From positions 682,001-746,000 of the forward strand of contig CAVUFH010000007.1 of assembly GCA_963740835.1 (NCBI GenBank): a DNA stretch of 64,000 nt, given 5' to 3'. The notes under the pieces were generated by a model that was given only the letters and a program-made list of their open reading frames with translations, searched no databases and was not told where the DNA came from. The translations under genes and the position numbers were made by a program. Within the stretch, counting starts at the first letter, position 1. Every line of letters begins with the position of its first letter. The DNA is from CAVUFH01 sp963740835 (lineage in GTDB: Bacteria; Actinomycetota; Acidimicrobiia; IMCC26256; PALSA-610). This document shows positions 21,019 through 30,117 of this stretch, in pieces.

Positions 21019-21540
21019 ATGGAGGAGAACGCCGCCCTGGGCGCCGATCGGCGCCAGCAGCTGCTCGACCTGTACGACCACGCGTTGCCCCAGGTGTACG
21101 GGTACCTCGTGCGTCGCTGCACCAGCGGCGCGCTCGCCGAGGATCTGACCGCCGAGACGTTCCTCGCCGCGCTGGACTCCTGCGCGCGCGGCACGACCAC
21201 GACGCCGACGATCTCCTGGCTCGTGACCGTCGCCCGCAACAAGCTCGTCGACCACTGGCGCCGGTCGATGCGCGAACAACGGAAGCTCGCCCTGGTTGCC
21301 GCCGACCCACGGCCCGAGTCCGACCCGTGGGAGGCCGAGCTCGACGAGGCCCGCGTCCGCGCCACGCTCGCGAAGCTCGGACCGCACCACCAGGCCGCGC
21401 TCACCCTCCGGTACCTGGACCAGTTGCCCGTCCCCGCGGTTGCCGAGAGCCTCGGCCGCACGGTGCACGCGACCGAAGCACTGCTGATGCGCGCCAAAGC
21501 CGCATTTCGCCAGACCTACGAGGGAGGGACCGATGCCTGA
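21019..21540 (+). CDS. ECF-type RNA polymerase sigma factor
   Basis: 173 residues. Region 2 is LYDHALPQVYGYLVRRC to AEDLTAETFLAALDS, with TISWLVTVARNKLVDHWRR. Region 4 is LGPHHQAALTLRYLDQLPVPAVAESLGRTVHATEALLMRAK (given here only as a family landmark). No membrane anti-sigma gene follows. Instead, a VOC-domain protein overlaps the sigma stop by 8 bp. Its N-terminus resembles the short tail seen next to this sigma group, so it may tune the sigma factor (inference). Confidence 0.9.
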   Translation: MEENAALGADRRQQLLDLYDHALPQVYGYLVRRCTSGALAEDLTAETFLAALDSCARGTTTTPTISWLVTVARNKLVDHWRRSMREQRKLALVAADPRPESDPWEAELDEARVRATLAKLGPHHQAALTLRYLDQLPVPAVAESLGRTVHATEALLMRAKAAFRQTYEGGTDA

Positions 21541-22117
21541 GCCGCTCGAGTCCTTCCGGATGCCCGACGCGCCGGTCGCGCCGCGACCGGAGTTCGCCCG
21601 CACCCTGCGCGCCGCGCTCGAACGCGCGGCCACGAGACCTGAACGGAGCACTGACATGACCACGACCATCGCGACCACCCTCACGCCGTACCTCGCCGTT
21701 GACGACGCGGCCGCCGCCATCGACTTCTACGTGCAGGCATTCGGCGCGGTCGAGCGCTACCGGCTCGTCGGAGCCGATGGCCGCGTCGGTCACGCCGACC
21801 TCGAGATCGGCGGCGCGACCTTGTACCTGGCCGACGAGTTCCCCGAGTCGGGCGTGCTCGGTCCGCGCGCGATCGGTGGCTCGCCCGTGTTGCTGCACCT
21901 CGAAGTGCCGGACGTCGACCGCGCGTTCGCACGCGCCGTCGAATCCGGTGCCACGGTCGTCCGTCCGGTCGAGGACCAGTTCTACGGCGAGCGCGGCGGC
22001 ACCTTGGCCGACCCGTTCGGCTACGTCTGGACGCTGCAGACGCACATCGAAGACGTGTCGCCCGACGAGATGTCGCGCCGTTGGGCCGACATCTCCCGCG
22101 GCGAGGACACCGACTGA
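21533..22117 (+). CDS. VOC (glyoxalase/PhnB-like) protein linked to sigma factor
   Basis: 194 residues. The first 40 (PEFARTLRAALERA) are helical and unlike VOC folds. Residues from about 42 form a PhnB-like VOC domain: LTPYLAVDDAAAAIDFYVQ, GHADLEIGGATLYLADEF, LLHLEVPDVDRAFARAV and ADPFGYVWTLQTHIEDV. The start overlaps the sigma gene by 8 bp, so translation is coupled. The VOC part may bind a small molecule or metal, and the N-terminal part may contact the sigma factor. Both are guesses. Confidence 0.8.
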   Translation: MPEPLESFRMPDAPVAPRPEFARTLRAALERAATRPERSTDMTTTIATTLTPYLAVDDAAAAIDFYVQAFGAVERYRLVGADGRVGHADLEIGGATLYLADEFPESGVLGPRAIGGSPVLLHLEVPDVDRAFARAVESGATVVRPVEDQFYGERGGTLADPFGYVWTLQTHIEDVSPDEMSRRWADISRGEDTD

Positions 22118-22149
22118 CGCCCGAACGCGAACTCCACTCGCGTCGCGCG

Positions 22150-23346
22150 CTAGCCGCCTTCGGTGCCGAGGATCGAGACGAAGGAGACCATCTCGCCCGG
22201 GTAGCCACCGAGGTTGTGCGTGAGCGCGAGCTTCCGGTTGGGCAACGTGTTGATGCGGCGCTCCTCGGGCGCCTCACCGCGCAGCTGGAGCCACGCCTCG
22301 AACATCATGCGCAGCCCCGACGCCCCGACCGGGTGGCCGAAGCTCTTGAGCCCACCGTCGGGGTTCACCGGCAGGTCGCCGTCGAGCGCGAACGCGCCCG
22401 CGAGCACTTCCTTCCACGCGGTGCCGCGCTCGCAGAAGCCGAGGTCTTCCATGAGCACGAGCTCGGTCGGGGTGAAGCAGTCGTGCACCTCGGCCATCGC
22501 GAGCTCGCGCCGCGGGTCCACCACACCCGCTTGCGCGTACGCATCCTGCGCGCAGGCGACGATCTCCGGGAACGTCGTGTAGTCGTAGTCGGGATCGGTG
22601 AGCCCGCTGCCGTTCCCGGCGACGAAGGACAACGCCTTGATGTAGAGCGGGTTGGGCGTGTAGCGCAGCGCGTCTTCGGCGCGCACGACGATCGCGGCGG
22701 CCGAGCCGTCGGCCACGCCCGCGCAGTCGAACACCGAGAGCTGGCCCGCGACCGGCGGCATCGCGGTGATCTGCTCGACCGCCATCTCCCGGCGGAACTG
22801 GGCGCGCGGGTTGCGGGCCCCGTTGAAGTGGTTCTTCGACGCGATGGTCGAGAGCACCGTGCGCATCTCGTCGTCGGAGACGCCGTACTTCTTCGCGTAT
22901 GCGGGCGCGACCATCGAGAACATGGCCGCGGCCGTGAGCGTGCGACCGGTGCCGTCGCTGGGGATCGGGAACGCGTTGAGTCCCTGATATCCGGAGTCCT
23001 TCACCTTCTCGACCCCGATCGCCATCGCGACGTCGTACGCGCCGCTCGCGACCGCGTACGCGGCCTGGCGCAAGGCCTCCGAACCGGTCGCGCAGAAGTT
23101 CTCGACGCGCGTCACCGGCTTGCCTTCGAGCTGCAGCGGCTTGGCGAGCATCATCCCGCTCATCCCCGACTGCGCGGTGCCGAGCCAGAACGCGTCGACA
23201 TCGTCCTGCACGACCCCGGCTGACTTGTACGCGGCTTCGGCCGCCTCGACGAGCAGGTCGTCGCTGCCCTTGTCCCAGTGCTCGGCGAAACGGGTGCATC
23301 CCATCCCGACGATCGCGACCCGATCCTTGATCCCGTGCGATCCCAT
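22150..23346 (-). CDS. SCP2/Ltp2-type thiolase
   Basis: 398 residues. Nucleophile C85 in ENFCATGSEAL. The SCP2-type motif EVHDCFTPTEL is near 285 and GHPVGASG near 335. These place it with lipid-transfer thiolases that cleave sterol or branched acyl-CoA, not with classic acetyl-CoA acetyltransferases. It is last in a seven-gene minus-strand cluster and lies 10 bp after a thiolase-fold/OB fusion. Ltp2 enzymes need a DUF35 partner, which that fusion could supply. Confidence 0.88.
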   Translation of the reverse strand: MGSHGIKDRVAIVGMGCTRFAEHWDKGSDDLLVEAAEAAYKSAGVVQDDVDAFWLGTAQSGMSGMMLAKPLQLEGKPVTRVENFCATGSEALRQAAYAVASGAYDVAMAIGVEKVKDSGYQGLNAFPIPSDGTGRTLTAAAMFSMVAPAYAKKYGVSDDEMRTVLSTIASKNHFNGARNPRAQFRREMAVEQITAMPPVAGQLSVFDCAGVADGSAAAIVVRAEDALRYTPNPLYIKALSFVAGNGSGLTDPDYDYTTFPEIVACAQDAYAQAGVVDPRRELAMAEVHDCFTPTELVLMEDLGFCERGTAWKEVLAGAFALDGDLPVNPDGGLKSFGHPVGASGLRMMFEAWLQLRGEAPEERRINTLPNRKLALTHNLGGYPGEMVSFVSILGTEGG

Positions 23347-23356
23347 CGACGCGCTC

Positions 23357-24808
23357 CTATGCAGACGGCGCGCCGTCGGCGCCGCCGGACTCGGCTCCGG
23401 GGTCGACTCGGACGAGCCGCCCCTTCCAGAAGTAGTTGTGGATCCCGTCGGCCGTGAACAGCTTCCGGAACGTCATCTCGACACGCGCACCGATGGCGAT
23501 CTCGCCGGGATCCGCGTCGGTCAGCTCGATGGGCACGCGTCCGCCGCCGTCGAAGTCGACGACCGCGAAGACCACGGGCGGGCTCGGCGAGTACGCGAGC
23601 TTGTCGATGGTGAAGGTGACGATGGTGCCGGGCGCTTCCGACATCGGACGTTCGCCCTCGTCACCGGGTGACGGGGGCAGGTGCACCGTGCCGTCGGCGG
23701 CCTCGGAGCCGACGAACCCGAACTTCCAGTCGATCGCGCGGCCGGCCGCGGAGGAGGACGGACGGGCGGGCTCGGGGCGCCGCGGCGGTTCGACCGGGAG
23801 CATGCCCCGCCACGCGAGGTACTTCCCGTACGCAATCGGTGCGCCCGCCGCGATCTGCTGCGCAAGCGGCGCGGAGCTGTGGTGCTCGGCGAGGGCCGGA
23901 GTCGTGCGCACAATGATGGCGTCGGCGCCGTCGGCGAGCACGAGCAGGGCGATCGTCTGGCCCGGTCGGGCCCGTTCCAACGCGCTGCACAACAGCAGCG
24001 CGGGCTGCGCCGCACCCGTGTTGCCGACAACGCCGCCGAGCCCGTCGATGACCCGGTCCGCGGGAACACCGAGCTTCTTCGCGACCGCACCCGCCGCGCG
24101 CTCGTGCGTGCTCGTGACGACGAGATGGTCGATCTGGTCTGCGCCGAGTCCGGCATCCTTCAGCGCGGCTTCCCACGCCTCGACACCCAGGCTGGTGTAA
24201 CGGGTCTCTCCGAACCGTTCCTCCCACACCTTCGAACGAACGTCGCCGGGTGTACGCCAGCGGTCGACGAACTCCTCGGTGGTGCTGTGCCACGCGACGA
24301 CTTCGGCGAGCACCGGCGCGTCGTCGTCGCTGCCGATCAGCAGCGCGGCGGCACCGTCGCCACCCGCGGCCTCGTCGGGGCTGCCGGGCAACCCGCTGCG
24401 GAGGTCTGCGGCCACGACGAGCGCGGCACCCGTACTGCCGAGCGCGGCGCGGAAGGCGCCGAGCCCCGATCGCACCGCGCCGACCGCGTCGTACGCGCTC
24501 GCGCCGCGTGAGAGGCGAAGCGCGGCGTGCACCGCGGTCGCGTTCGTCTTGTCCGCGTACGCAGGCGCGACGGTCGCAAACCACACGGAACTGATGTCGG
24601 TGTCGGGCGCGTCCCGCCGCGCGCGCCGCGCCGCCTCGACCCCCATCGTCGTCGTGTCCTCGTCATACGAAGCGACGGTCCGCGTGCCCTTCCCTCCGCC
24701 CGTACCCGCGACCGCGACGATCGTCGTGCGGTCGAGCCGGCGGTACGGCAGGTAGGTGCCCCAGCTGCAGATTCCACGCATGGTTGCGGACGGTACACGT
24801 ACTGTCAT
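23357..24808 (-). CDS. Thiolase-fold (HMG-CoA synthase/KAS III-like) protein fused to OB domain
   Basis: 483 residues from ATG 24808, set by an ATGA overlap with the upstream gene. The first 340 residues resemble HMG-CoA synthase and KAS III (GICSWGTYLPYRRLDR, DGAAALLIG, LGGVVGNTGAAQPALLL). The usual nucleophile region reads AYDAVGAVRSGLGAF, with no Cys where FDLNAACAG-type enzymes have one. The C-terminal 130 residues form a DUF35/OB domain (FTIDKLAYSPSPPVVFAVVDFD given up to 20: FTIDKLAYSPSPPVVFAVVD). It may act as a scaffold or acyl carrier for the thiolase next door rather than a condensing enzyme. Confidence 0.75.
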   Translation of the reverse strand: MTVRVPSATMRGICSWGTYLPYRRLDRTTIVAVAGTGGGKGTRTVASYDEDTTTMGVEAARRARRDAPDTDISSVWFATVAPAYADKTNATAVHAALRLSRGASAYDAVGAVRSGLGAFRAALGSTGAALVVAADLRSGLPGSPDEAAGGDGAAALLIGSDDDAPVLAEVVAWHSTTEEFVDRWRTPGDVRSKVWEERFGETRYTSLGVEAWEAALKDAGLGADQIDHLVVTSTHERAAGAVAKKLGVPADRVIDGLGGVVGNTGAAQPALLLCSALERARPGQTIALLVLADGADAIIVRTTPALAEHHSSAPLAQQIAAGAPIAYGKYLAWRGMLPVEPPRRPEPARPSSSAAGRAIDWKFGFVGSEAADGTVHLPPSPGDEGERPMSEAPGTIVTFTIDKLAYSPSPPVVFAVVDFDGGGRVPIELTDADPGEIAIGARVEMTFRKLFTADGIHNYFWKGRLVRVDPGAESGGADGAPSA

Positions 24809-25932
24809 GAGTCGAGCACCGTGGCGGCGACCATCTCTTCGAGGGCACGAGTGTCGTACCAGTCGAGCTGGAGCGCCTTGGCCCGGCGGAAGTACAGCTG
24901 GATGTCGTACTCGACGGTGAAGCCGACGCCACCGAAGATCTGCTGCGCCATCGCGGTCACGTCGCGGAACGTCTGGGTCGCGAAGAGCTTGGCCATCGGC
25001 GCGAGCCGGTCGGTCGGCCGGTCGTTGTCGCGCGCCCACGCCGCTTCCCACACGAGCGTGCGGCCGCCGTCGACGGTGGCCTTGGCGTCCGCGAGGTAGT
25101 GGGCCAGAGCCTGGAACGCGCCGAGCGGCTTGTCGAACTGGTGCCGGTCCTTGGCGTACTGGACCGTGATGTCGAGCGCGTAGCCGGCGCCGCCCATCGC
25201 GTACGCGGCCAGCAGGACGATGCCGTCCTGCATCGTCGCGGTCCAGGTGGACCAGCCGCTCCCGGGTGCACCGGTACGCGCTTCCGCCGGCACCCGAACC
25301 TGGTCGAAGTCGACGCGGTACTGCGTGTCGGAGGCGACCGTCATCAGCTGCGTGAGCGTGATGCCCGGCGCGTCGCGCGGCACGATGAACAGATCGATGT
25401 CGGCGACACCCGGGCCCGTACGCCCGAGCACGACGAGCCCGTCGGCCGCCCGCGCGAAGCGGACGTGCCGCTTGGTGCCGGTAAGGACAAATCCGTCACC
25501 GTCTGCGACCGCGCGGAGCTGCACGCCGCGCGGCCCGAAGCCGCCGTTGGGCTCCAGCCACGCCGGCGTCAGCACCGCGGTGCCGGACGCGATCTTCGGC
25601 AGCCACTCCTGTCGCTGCTCGGTGCTCCCGGCGCGCTCGAGCACGCCGCCGCACAGCACCGAGCTCACGAAGTGGGGCGACGGCGCGAGCGCGCGGCCGA
25701 ACTCCTCGTAGACGACCGCGGCGTCGAGCATCGACATGCCGGAGCCACCGTCGGCTTCCGCGATGGTGAGCCCGAGCAGCCCGAGGTCGGCCAACTGCGT
25801 CCAGAACGATTCGGGGTAGCCGATGGGGTCGTCCTCGACCTCGCGCACGACCGTGAGTGATGCGTGCTTCTCGCACACGCCGCGCACGGTCTCCCGCAGC
25901 ATCGCTTGTTCGTCGGTGAAGTCGAGATCCAT
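24805..25932 (-). CDS. Acyl-CoA dehydrogenase
   Basis: 375 residues in the FadE/ChsE style. N-terminal helical domain MDLDFTDEQAMLRETVRGV, middle beta domain with PNGGFGPRG and TGTKRHVRFARAADG, and C-terminal helices with DRHQFDKPLGAFQALAH and QIFGGVGFTVEYDIQLYFRR. FAD-dependent alpha,beta-dehydrogenation of an acyl-CoA. It pairs with the second dehydrogenase at 28117-29337, as ChsE1/ChsE2 do in cholesterol side-chain breakdown. Overlaps the next gene by ATGA. Confidence 0.9.
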   Translation of the reverse strand: MDLDFTDEQAMLRETVRGVCEKHASLTVVREVEDDPIGYPESFWTQLADLGLLGLTIAEADGGSGMSMLDAAVVYEEFGRALAPSPHFVSSVLCGGVLERAGSTEQRQEWLPKIASGTAVLTPAWLEPNGGFGPRGVQLRAVADGDGFVLTGTKRHVRFARAADGLVVLGRTGPGVADIDLFIVPRDAPGITLTQLMTVASDTQYRVDFDQVRVPAEARTGAPGSGWSTWTATMQDGIVLLAAYAMGGAGYALDITVQYAKDRHQFDKPLGAFQALAHYLADAKATVDGGRTLVWEAAWARDNDRPTDRLAPMAKLFATQTFRDVTAMAQQIFGGVGFTVEYDIQLYFRRAKALQLDWYDTRALEEMVAATVLDS

Positions 25933-25956
25933 CGTTCCTCGTCGATCGCGTTCGGG

Positions 25957-26430
25957 CTACGGGCGCCAGGCGTCGCCGCGCCGGGTCCAGGGGTTGTCGT
26001 CGGCGTCGACCGGTACGGCGACCCGTGCCGTGCACGCGGTCGCGACCGTGTCGCCGACGTTGAGCGTGACGTCGAGGTCGATCCAACCGCAGCCGACCTC
26101 GTCGGTGTCGACCTTGCGCACCGTCGCGCGCAGCTCCATCGTGTCGCCCGGAAAGACTGACCCCTTCATGCGGAAGGTCATGCGTCCGAGCCGGCCCCTG
26201 GGCCCGGTCCAGTCGGTCAGGTACCGCTCGAACCACGCGGCCTGGTTGGGTGTGTTCAAAAAGATGTCGCGCGTCCCGTTGCGTTCAGTCGCGTAGTGGT
26301 AGTCGTGATGCATCGGCCGCCAATCGCGCGCCGCGATCGCGCCGAGCACCACCGTCGTGGACGTGACGTCGTAGCGCAGGGCCGGCAGCTCCGTGCCCTC
26401 GCGCACGGCGGCGAGCGTGAGATCGCTCAT
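25957..26430 (-). CDS. MaoC-like hydratase, C-terminal type
   Basis: 157 residues, one hotdog domain: LGAIAARDWRPMHHDYHYA contains the D-x(4)-H hydratase-type motif (DWRPMH), followed by IFLNTPNQAAWFERYLTD. Starts inside the end of the other MaoC-like gene (ATGA), so the two probably form a heterodimer like ChsH1/ChsH2 and hydrate an enoyl-CoA. Acts after the dehydrogenases in the cluster. Confidence 0.85.
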   Translation of the reverse strand: MSDLTLAAVREGTELPALRYDVTSTTVVLGAIAARDWRPMHHDYHYATERNGTRDIFLNTPNQAAWFERYLTDWTGPRGRLGRMTFRMKGSVFPGDTMELRATVRKVDTDEVGCGWIDLDVTLNVGDTVATACTARVAVPVDADDNPWTRRGDAWRP

Positions 26431-26945
26431 GCGCCACTCCCGGTGCGCCGGTAACCGAAGCCGGTGTACGACTCGACGCACACGAGCTCGTCGCGCTGGT
26501 TGTGGTACACGACGTCGATCACCCAGAAGCGGCCGGTGCCGAGCTTGGTCGTCTTCTCGTCGCTGATGGATCGCAGTACCTGGTGCGTGCGCAGCCGGTC
26601 GCCGATGCGAACCGGTTCGTGGAACACCAGTGTGTTGTCGCTCATGACGGCTTCCGGCAGCTCGAACCGTTCCTTCAAGTCGAAGTGCACCTGCAAGGGC
26701 ACTTGCGGCTCGGTGCTTCCTGGGCGCCAGTTGTGCGGACGGAACCAGACCGACACCATCGTCGGCGGCGCGATCGGGCCGCCGGTGATCGTGGCGGCCG
26801 CGTCGTCGTCCCAGAACAGCGGATTGCCGTTCTCGACCGACGCGCACGACGTCCAGATGTAGCCCTGCTCCACCGGGAACTCACCGTCGACCTCGTACTG
26901 CGGCACGTCGAGCAGCTTGCGCACGTCCTCCGGCAAAGGGCTCAT
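26427..26945 (-). CDS. MaoC-like N-terminal domain protein
   Basis: 172 residues, FAS1-like dehydratase (MaoC_dehydrat_N) type: PVEQGYIWTSCASVENGNPL, then PPTMVSVWFRPHNWRPGS, HFDLKERFELPEAV, EPVRIGDRLRTHQVLRSISD and VDVVYHNQRDELVCVES. Lacks the catalytic Asp-His set of the other subunit, as expected for the non-catalytic half of a heterodimeric hydratase. Sits between the CoA transferase and the catalytic MaoC, both with 4-bp overlaps. Confidence 0.82.
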   Translation of the reverse strand: MSPLPEDVRKLLDVPQYEVDGEFPVEQGYIWTSCASVENGNPLFWDDDAAATITGGPIAPPTMVSVWFRPHNWRPGSTEPQVPLQVHFDLKERFELPEAVMSDNTLVFHEPVRIGDRLRTHQVLRSISDEKTTKLGTGRFWVIDVVYHNQRDELVCVESYTGFGYRRTGSGA

Positions 26946-28111
26946 GCGACGACCCCGGCGACGCGCAGCCGCTCGATCTCGTTCGCGGTGAATCCTGCGG
27001 CCCCGAGGACGTCGTCGACGTCGGTCACCGTCGCGTCGCGCAGCTCGTACGGATCCTCCGGCGTGATCTGGCCCGCGAGCACCGGGCCGACCTGGCGGAA
27101 GCGTCCCTCACTCGGATGCTCGGCTTCGACGAACGCGACGCGCGCCGCGAACTGCGGGTCGTCGACGACCTCGGGCACACTCAGCACCGGCGCCACACAG
27201 GTGTCGGCGGGAGTCAGCATCGCGGCCCACTCGTCGCGTGTCCTGGTCTTGAACGCGGCGCGCAGATCCGCGCGGATGGCGTCCTGCGCGGAATCCTCCA
27301 TCTGTGCGCCGATCCACTGCTCGCAGCCGACGAGCCGGCACAGGTTCGCCCAGAACCGCGGCTCGATGGCGGCGACCGCCAGCCAGCCGGCATCGGCGGC
27401 TTCGTAGTTGTCGTAACAGGCGTACCGGCCAGTGAGGAGCCCGCGGCGCGGGCCGGGAACGACACCGGTCGCGAGGTACTCGTCGACCGCGAGCGACATC
27501 AGTGCGAGCACACCGTCGGCGGCCGAGACGTCGAGGTGCGCGCCCAGGCCCGTCGTGGCGCGCCGCACGAGCGCGGCGAGGATCGCGACGACCGCGTGCA
27601 TCCCGCCGCCCGCGCTGTCGGCCACGGTCGCGCCGGGAACCGGTGGCCCGCCGTCAGCGCGCACGTGCGTGGTACCGAGGAAGCCGCCGACCGCCAGGTA
27701 GTTGAGGTCGTGCCCGGCGAACTGCGCGTGCGGACCGTGCTGCCCGTAGCCGCTCGTCGAGCAGTAGACAATCGCCGGGTTCGCCGCGGCAACCGCGTCG
27801 TAGTCGACGCCCAGTGACGCGACGACGCCGGGCCGGAAGCTCTCGATCACCACGTCGGCGCCGCAGGCGAGCCGCAGGAACGCATCCCGGCCCGCGCCCG
27901 CCTTGAGGTCGAGGAGCACGCGCTGCATGCCGCGGTGGCCGCCGTACGCGTGGAAGGGCGGGACGAGCTGCACGCCATCGTCCTTCGGCACCGGCCCGAC
28001 CTTGACGACGCGCGCGCCGTAGTCGCCGAGCCAGCGTGATGCGCGCGCGGCTGGCCCGACCGACGCCAAGTCCAGGACGGTGATGCTCTCCAGCATCGGT
28101 GTGCCGGTCAC
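26942..28111 (-). CDS. CaiB/BaiF-family CoA transferase or racemase
   Basis: 389 residues from GTG 28111; ATG 28096 is an alternative. Family III CoA transferase: ITVLDLASVGPAARASRWLG, DYGARVVKVG, LLDLKAGAGRDAFLRL, ADVVIESFRPGVVASLG, IVYCSTSGYGQHGPHAQ and AGHDLNYLAVGG. The catalytic Asp is in the GHDLNYLA loop. The presence of a GHD-LNY segment also fits alpha-methylacyl-CoA racemase (Amacr/Mcr), which would suit branched sterol side chains. Overlaps the MaoC_N gene by 4 bp. Confidence 0.85.
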   Translation of the reverse strand: MTGTPMLESITVLDLASVGPAARASRWLGDYGARVVKVGPVPKDDGVQLVPPFHAYGGHRGMQRVLLDLKAGAGRDAFLRLACGADVVIESFRPGVVASLGVDYDAVAAANPAIVYCSTSGYGQHGPHAQFAGHDLNYLAVGGFLGTTHVRADGGPPVPGATVADSAGGGMHAVVAILAALVRRATTGLGAHLDVSAADGVLALMSLAVDEYLATGVVPGPRRGLLTGRYACYDNYEAADAGWLAVAAIEPRFWANLCRLVGCEQWIGAQMEDSAQDAIRADLRAAFKTRTRDEWAAMLTPADTCVAPVLSVPEVVDDPQFAARVAFVEAEHPSEGRFRQVGPVLAGQITPEDPYELRDATVTDVDDVLGAAGFTANEIERLRVAGVVA

Positions 28112-28116
28112 GCGCG

Positions 28117-29337
28117 TCAGAAGTTCTTCGGGAGGCCGAGACCGCGGCGGGCGATGATGTTCTTCTGGATCTCCGACGCGCCACCGCCGATCGTATCGAT
28201 CACGGTGTAGCGGTACGTCGATTCGGCCCGGCCGGCCATGGGCGCCTCTTCGGTGCGCACCCGCAGCTGCGCGCCGGGCCCGCCGATGTCCATCGACGCG
28301 TTCGCAAGTCGTCGCGAGAACTCGGTCGCGTAGAGCTTGTACACCGAAGACTCCACGGTCGGCGGCGGTGCACCCTGCGTTTCCGACTTGACCGACGCGT
28401 CGACGACCCGCAGCCCGAGCACGCGCGCGACCTCGCCCTGCGTGACGAGCTGCGCGATCTGCGAACGCACGACCGGATCGTCCTTCAAGGGCTCGCCGTC
28501 GATCTCGGTGTCGCGCACGTAGTCGCACAGCACGTCGAGGCGCTGCTGCATCGGCGAGAACGTGAACATGGTGAAGCGTTCGAGGTCGAGCGCAGACGAG
28601 ATGTATTGGAAGCCCTTGTTCAGCTCGCCGACCACATGCGAGTCGGGCACGAACACGTCGTCGAAGAACACGTCGTTCGTGCGCTCGTCACCCATGGTCC
28701 AGATGCCGTTGATCGTGATGCTGGGGTGGTCGAGCGGCACGAGGAACAGCGTGATGCCCGAGTGCTTCGGCGCATCAGGATCGGTGCGCGCGCCCACCCA
28801 GTACCAATCGGCGAAGTGGGCGGAGGTGGTCCACGTCTTCTGCCCGTTCAGAACCCAGCCGGTGACACCGTCCTGTTCCGCGGGCGTCGCCTTCAACTTC
28901 ATCGACGCCGCGTCGGAACCGGCATCGGGCTCGCTGTAGCCGACCGCGAACTCGACCTGCGCGTCGAGGATCTGCGGGAGGAACTCCTGCTTGAGCTCGT
29001 CGCTGCCGACGCGGATGAGCGTCTTGCCGATGATGCCGACACCCTTGCCGATCTGCGGGCCGCCCCGCCCTGCGAGTGCTTCGTTGAGCAGGAACTCGTA
29101 GACGCCTTCGCCGTCCTGGCCGCCGTACTGCTTCGGCCAGGTGATGCCGAGCCACCCGCGGTCGGCCAGCTTCTTCATGAACGCCCGCCGCGCCGGCGTG
29201 TCGACGATCTGGGCCATGTTCTCCCGCGTCACGTCGAACACGTCGGGATCGTCGTTCGCGTCCAGGAAGGCGCGCACGTCGTCGGCGAACGCCCGCTCCT
29301 CGGGGGAAAAGTCGAAGTCCACCGCGCCCTCCGGCAT
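28117..29337 (-). CDS. Acyl-CoA dehydrogenase (second of pair)
   Basis: 406 residues. VDFDFSPEERAFADDVRAF, the middle domain with VGYSEPDAGSDAASMKLKAT and GWVLNGQKTWTTSAHFADWY, and the C-terminal signature GGGASEIQKNIIARRGLGLP. First gene of the catabolic cluster; the CoA transferase starts 5 bp after its stop. Together with 24805-25932 it may form a heteromeric dehydrogenase. A promoter should lie in 29338-29409. Confidence 0.92.
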   Translation of the reverse strand: MPEGAVDFDFSPEERAFADDVRAFLDANDDPDVFDVTRENMAQIVDTPARRAFMKKLADRGWLGITWPKQYGGQDGEGVYEFLLNEALAGRGGPQIGKGVGIIGKTLIRVGSDELKQEFLPQILDAQVEFAVGYSEPDAGSDAASMKLKATPAEQDGVTGWVLNGQKTWTTSAHFADWYWVGARTDPDAPKHSGITLFLVPLDHPSITINGIWTMGDERTNDVFFDDVFVPDSHVVGELNKGFQYISSALDLERFTMFTFSPMQQRLDVLCDYVRDTEIDGEPLKDDPVVRSQIAQLVTQGEVARVLGLRVVDASVKSETQGAPPPTVESSVYKLYATEFSRRLANASMDIGGPGAQLRVRTEEAPMAGRAESTYRYTVIDTIGGGASEIQKNIIARRGLGLPKNF

Positions 29338-29409
29338 CGAATCTGACGGGTCGTCAGATTAGGTGTGAGCGCCCGCTACCCGCCACCGCCCCTACGCCGG
29401 CGCGATCGA

Positions 29410-29778
29410 TCAGGCGTTGGGCGCGTGTCGCGGAATGCGCAAGCGGCTGGCGGCGCCACCGACCCGGGCGCGCATGGCCGCATCAGTGTGGGCGATCTGC
29501 GCACGCCCGCGGGACCACCGTGAGGTCGTGCTCGCGTCGGCAGGTTGCGCCGCGGACTGCTGCGAACCGGACGGCGTCGCCGAGGTGTCGGAGTCGGGTC
29601 CGCGGGCAGTGTCGGCACCGACGCGCTCCCGGAGCCTGATCGCCACGACCGCCGCGCCGACAGCCCCGAGGATGAACGCGAGAAGGACCAACGCCCACTT
29701 GCGCTTCGACTGGCCGAAGACCTCGTCGACTGCTTCGTCGACGACGTTCGACGCAGCGCGCTCGATCACCGATGCCAT
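29410..29778 (-). CDS. Single-span membrane protein, unknown
   Basis: 122 residues from ATG 29778. N-terminal amphipathic stretch (MASVIERAASNVVDEAVDE), one span (WALVLLAFILGAVGAAVVAI), then a polar Ser/Thr/Arg-rich tail. No known domain. Divergent from the small gene at 29920 with a 141-bp gap. The reading frame and the TM pattern support a real gene but its role is unknown. Confidence 0.6.
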   Translation of the reverse strand: MASVIERAASNVVDEAVDEVFGQSKRKWALVLLAFILGAVGAAVVAIRLRERVGADTARGPDSDTSATPSGSQQSAAQPADASTTSRWSRGRAQIAHTDAAMRARVGGAASRLRIPRHAPNA

Positions 29779-29919
29779 GCCTGCTCCGAAGGTCAGTCGC
29801 TCTACTCGGCCGGGACACGAGCGTTGCACATCCGGCCGGGACATACCTACTGCTCGCCGCCGGGGCGCGCGAATATCGGTTGCCAGCGCGCGATCACGAC
29901 CGGACGAGAGGGCAGCACG

Positions 29920-30102
29920 ATGGCTGAAGAGTGGTTCTGGTGTCTCGAGCACAAGGCCGCGGAACCCGGCGAGGAAGGCTGCCCGCCGGATCGCCGGCTC
30001 GGTCCCTATCCCTCGCGGGAGGCCGCGGAGCACTGGAAGGAACAGTTCGACGCTCGCAACAAGGCCTGGGACGACGCGGACAAGGCGTGGGAGGAAGGCT
30101 GA
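29920..30102 (+). CDS. Small conserved-looking protein, 60 residues
   Basis: MAEEWFWCLEHKAAEPGEEG and then RLGPYPSREAAEHWKEQFDA and an acidic tail. One Cys and several Trp. Aromatic start and the YPSREAAEHW block recall short actinobacterial proteins of unknown role. GGCAGCACG precedes the ATG with no strong ribosome site. Cytoplasmic. Too short for most gene finders to score well, but codon use suits the region. Confidence 0.6.
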   Translation: MAEEWFWCLEHKAAEPGEEGCPPDRRLGPYPSREAAEHWKEQFDARNKAWDDADKAWEEG

Positions 30103-30117
30103 CCGGGACCTCGGTCG

